From: JAENVU01 sp031362155
GTDB lineage: Bacteria; Actinomycetota; Acidimicrobiia; IMCC26256; JAENVU01
Length of the DNA: 64,000 nt
Reading direction: 5' to 3'
Assembly (NCBI GenBank): GCA_031362155.1
Contig: JANLRZ010000185.1
Location: forward strand, 1 to 64,000
Shown here: piece by piece, positions 64,000 through 64,000 of the stretch
Numbering within the stretch: the first letter of the stretch is position 1
Layout of the letters: every line of letters starts with the position of its first letter
Position numbers and translations under genes: made by a program
Notes under the pieces: generated by a model
The model's input: only the letters and a program-made list of their open reading frames with translations
Told to the model about the DNA's origin: nothing
The model's database searches: none

Positions 64000-64000
64000 G

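Overview
The window is a gene-dense, GC-rich stretch of actinobacterial chromosome. The gene content points to an uncultured or environmental Acidimicrobiia-type organism rather than a mycobacterium or streptomycete: F420-type LLM oxidoreductase, GH15 trehalase-like enzyme, MpaB/DUF2236 protein, PASTA kinase homologue, DevRS-like pair, stand-alone LigD polymerase domain, and lipid/sterol catabolic genes. This placement is an inference. I found no tRNA, rRNA, CRISPR array, insertion sequence or prophage. The first ~70 bases are a C/G low-complexity run and look like a sequence or assembly edge.

1-5.3 kb is a general-stress signalling block: STAS protein, RsbW/UsfX-like anti-sigma factor, SigF/SigB-type sigma factor, a second STAS protein on the opposite strand, a second RsbW-like ATPase, a PAP2 phosphatase, a small membrane-anchored protein and a PASTA-domain pseudokinase. 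Three promoters of the form GTTT-N16-GGGTA precede the second ATPase, the small protein and the pseudokinase. They look like targets of the local sigma factor. 5.3-13.4 kb carries a TetR/oxidoreductase divergent pair with a palindromic operator, an ArsR-YCII-maleylpyruvate-isomerase-like operon, an acyltransferase, a photolyase, a polytopic membrane protein and a methyltransferase. 13.4-16.6 kb is a zinc-uptake operon (permease, ATPase, substrate-binding lipoprotein) divergent from a Zur regulator, with a 19-bp palindrome between them.

16.6-36.6 kb is mixed metabolism: a small LPxTG-like protein, adenine/adenosine deaminase, MpaB-like protein, GH15, 2OG dioxygenase and flavin monooxygenase, sterol-desaturase-like protein, nucleosidase, LLM oxidoreductase, DJ-1 protein, M28 peptidase and alpha/beta hydrolases. 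It also has a DegT-family protein whose PLP lysine position is histidine, a DevS/DevR-like two-component pair and a universal stress protein. 36.8-50.4 kb holds a DUF4389 protein, a LigD polymerase domain, SDRs, a fucosidase, an amidohydrolase, an alcohol dehydrogenase/thioesterase pair and two paralogous sulfotransferases around a DUF1214 protein.

50.5-64 kb carries a 903-residue coiled-coil protein, a 2OG oxygenase, an aminoglycoside-phosphotransferase-fold protein, an EamA transporter and a P450. There is also a lipoprotein with terpene-cyclase-like alpha-toroid repeats preceded by a clear cobalamin riboswitch, plus DUF2237, AlkB, GNAT, PhyH, PAP2, SDR and TauD genes. The riboswitch-controlled, transcobalamin/intrinsic-factor-like lipoprotein, with a P450 30 bp downstream, is the best candidate for an undescribed system. 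The stress regulon with its pseudokinase is second.

Standalone genes meet head-on with very short or overlapping 3' ends at eight places, and strong hairpins fill several other convergent gaps. A 52-nt double-hairpin element occurs twice, 25 kb apart.
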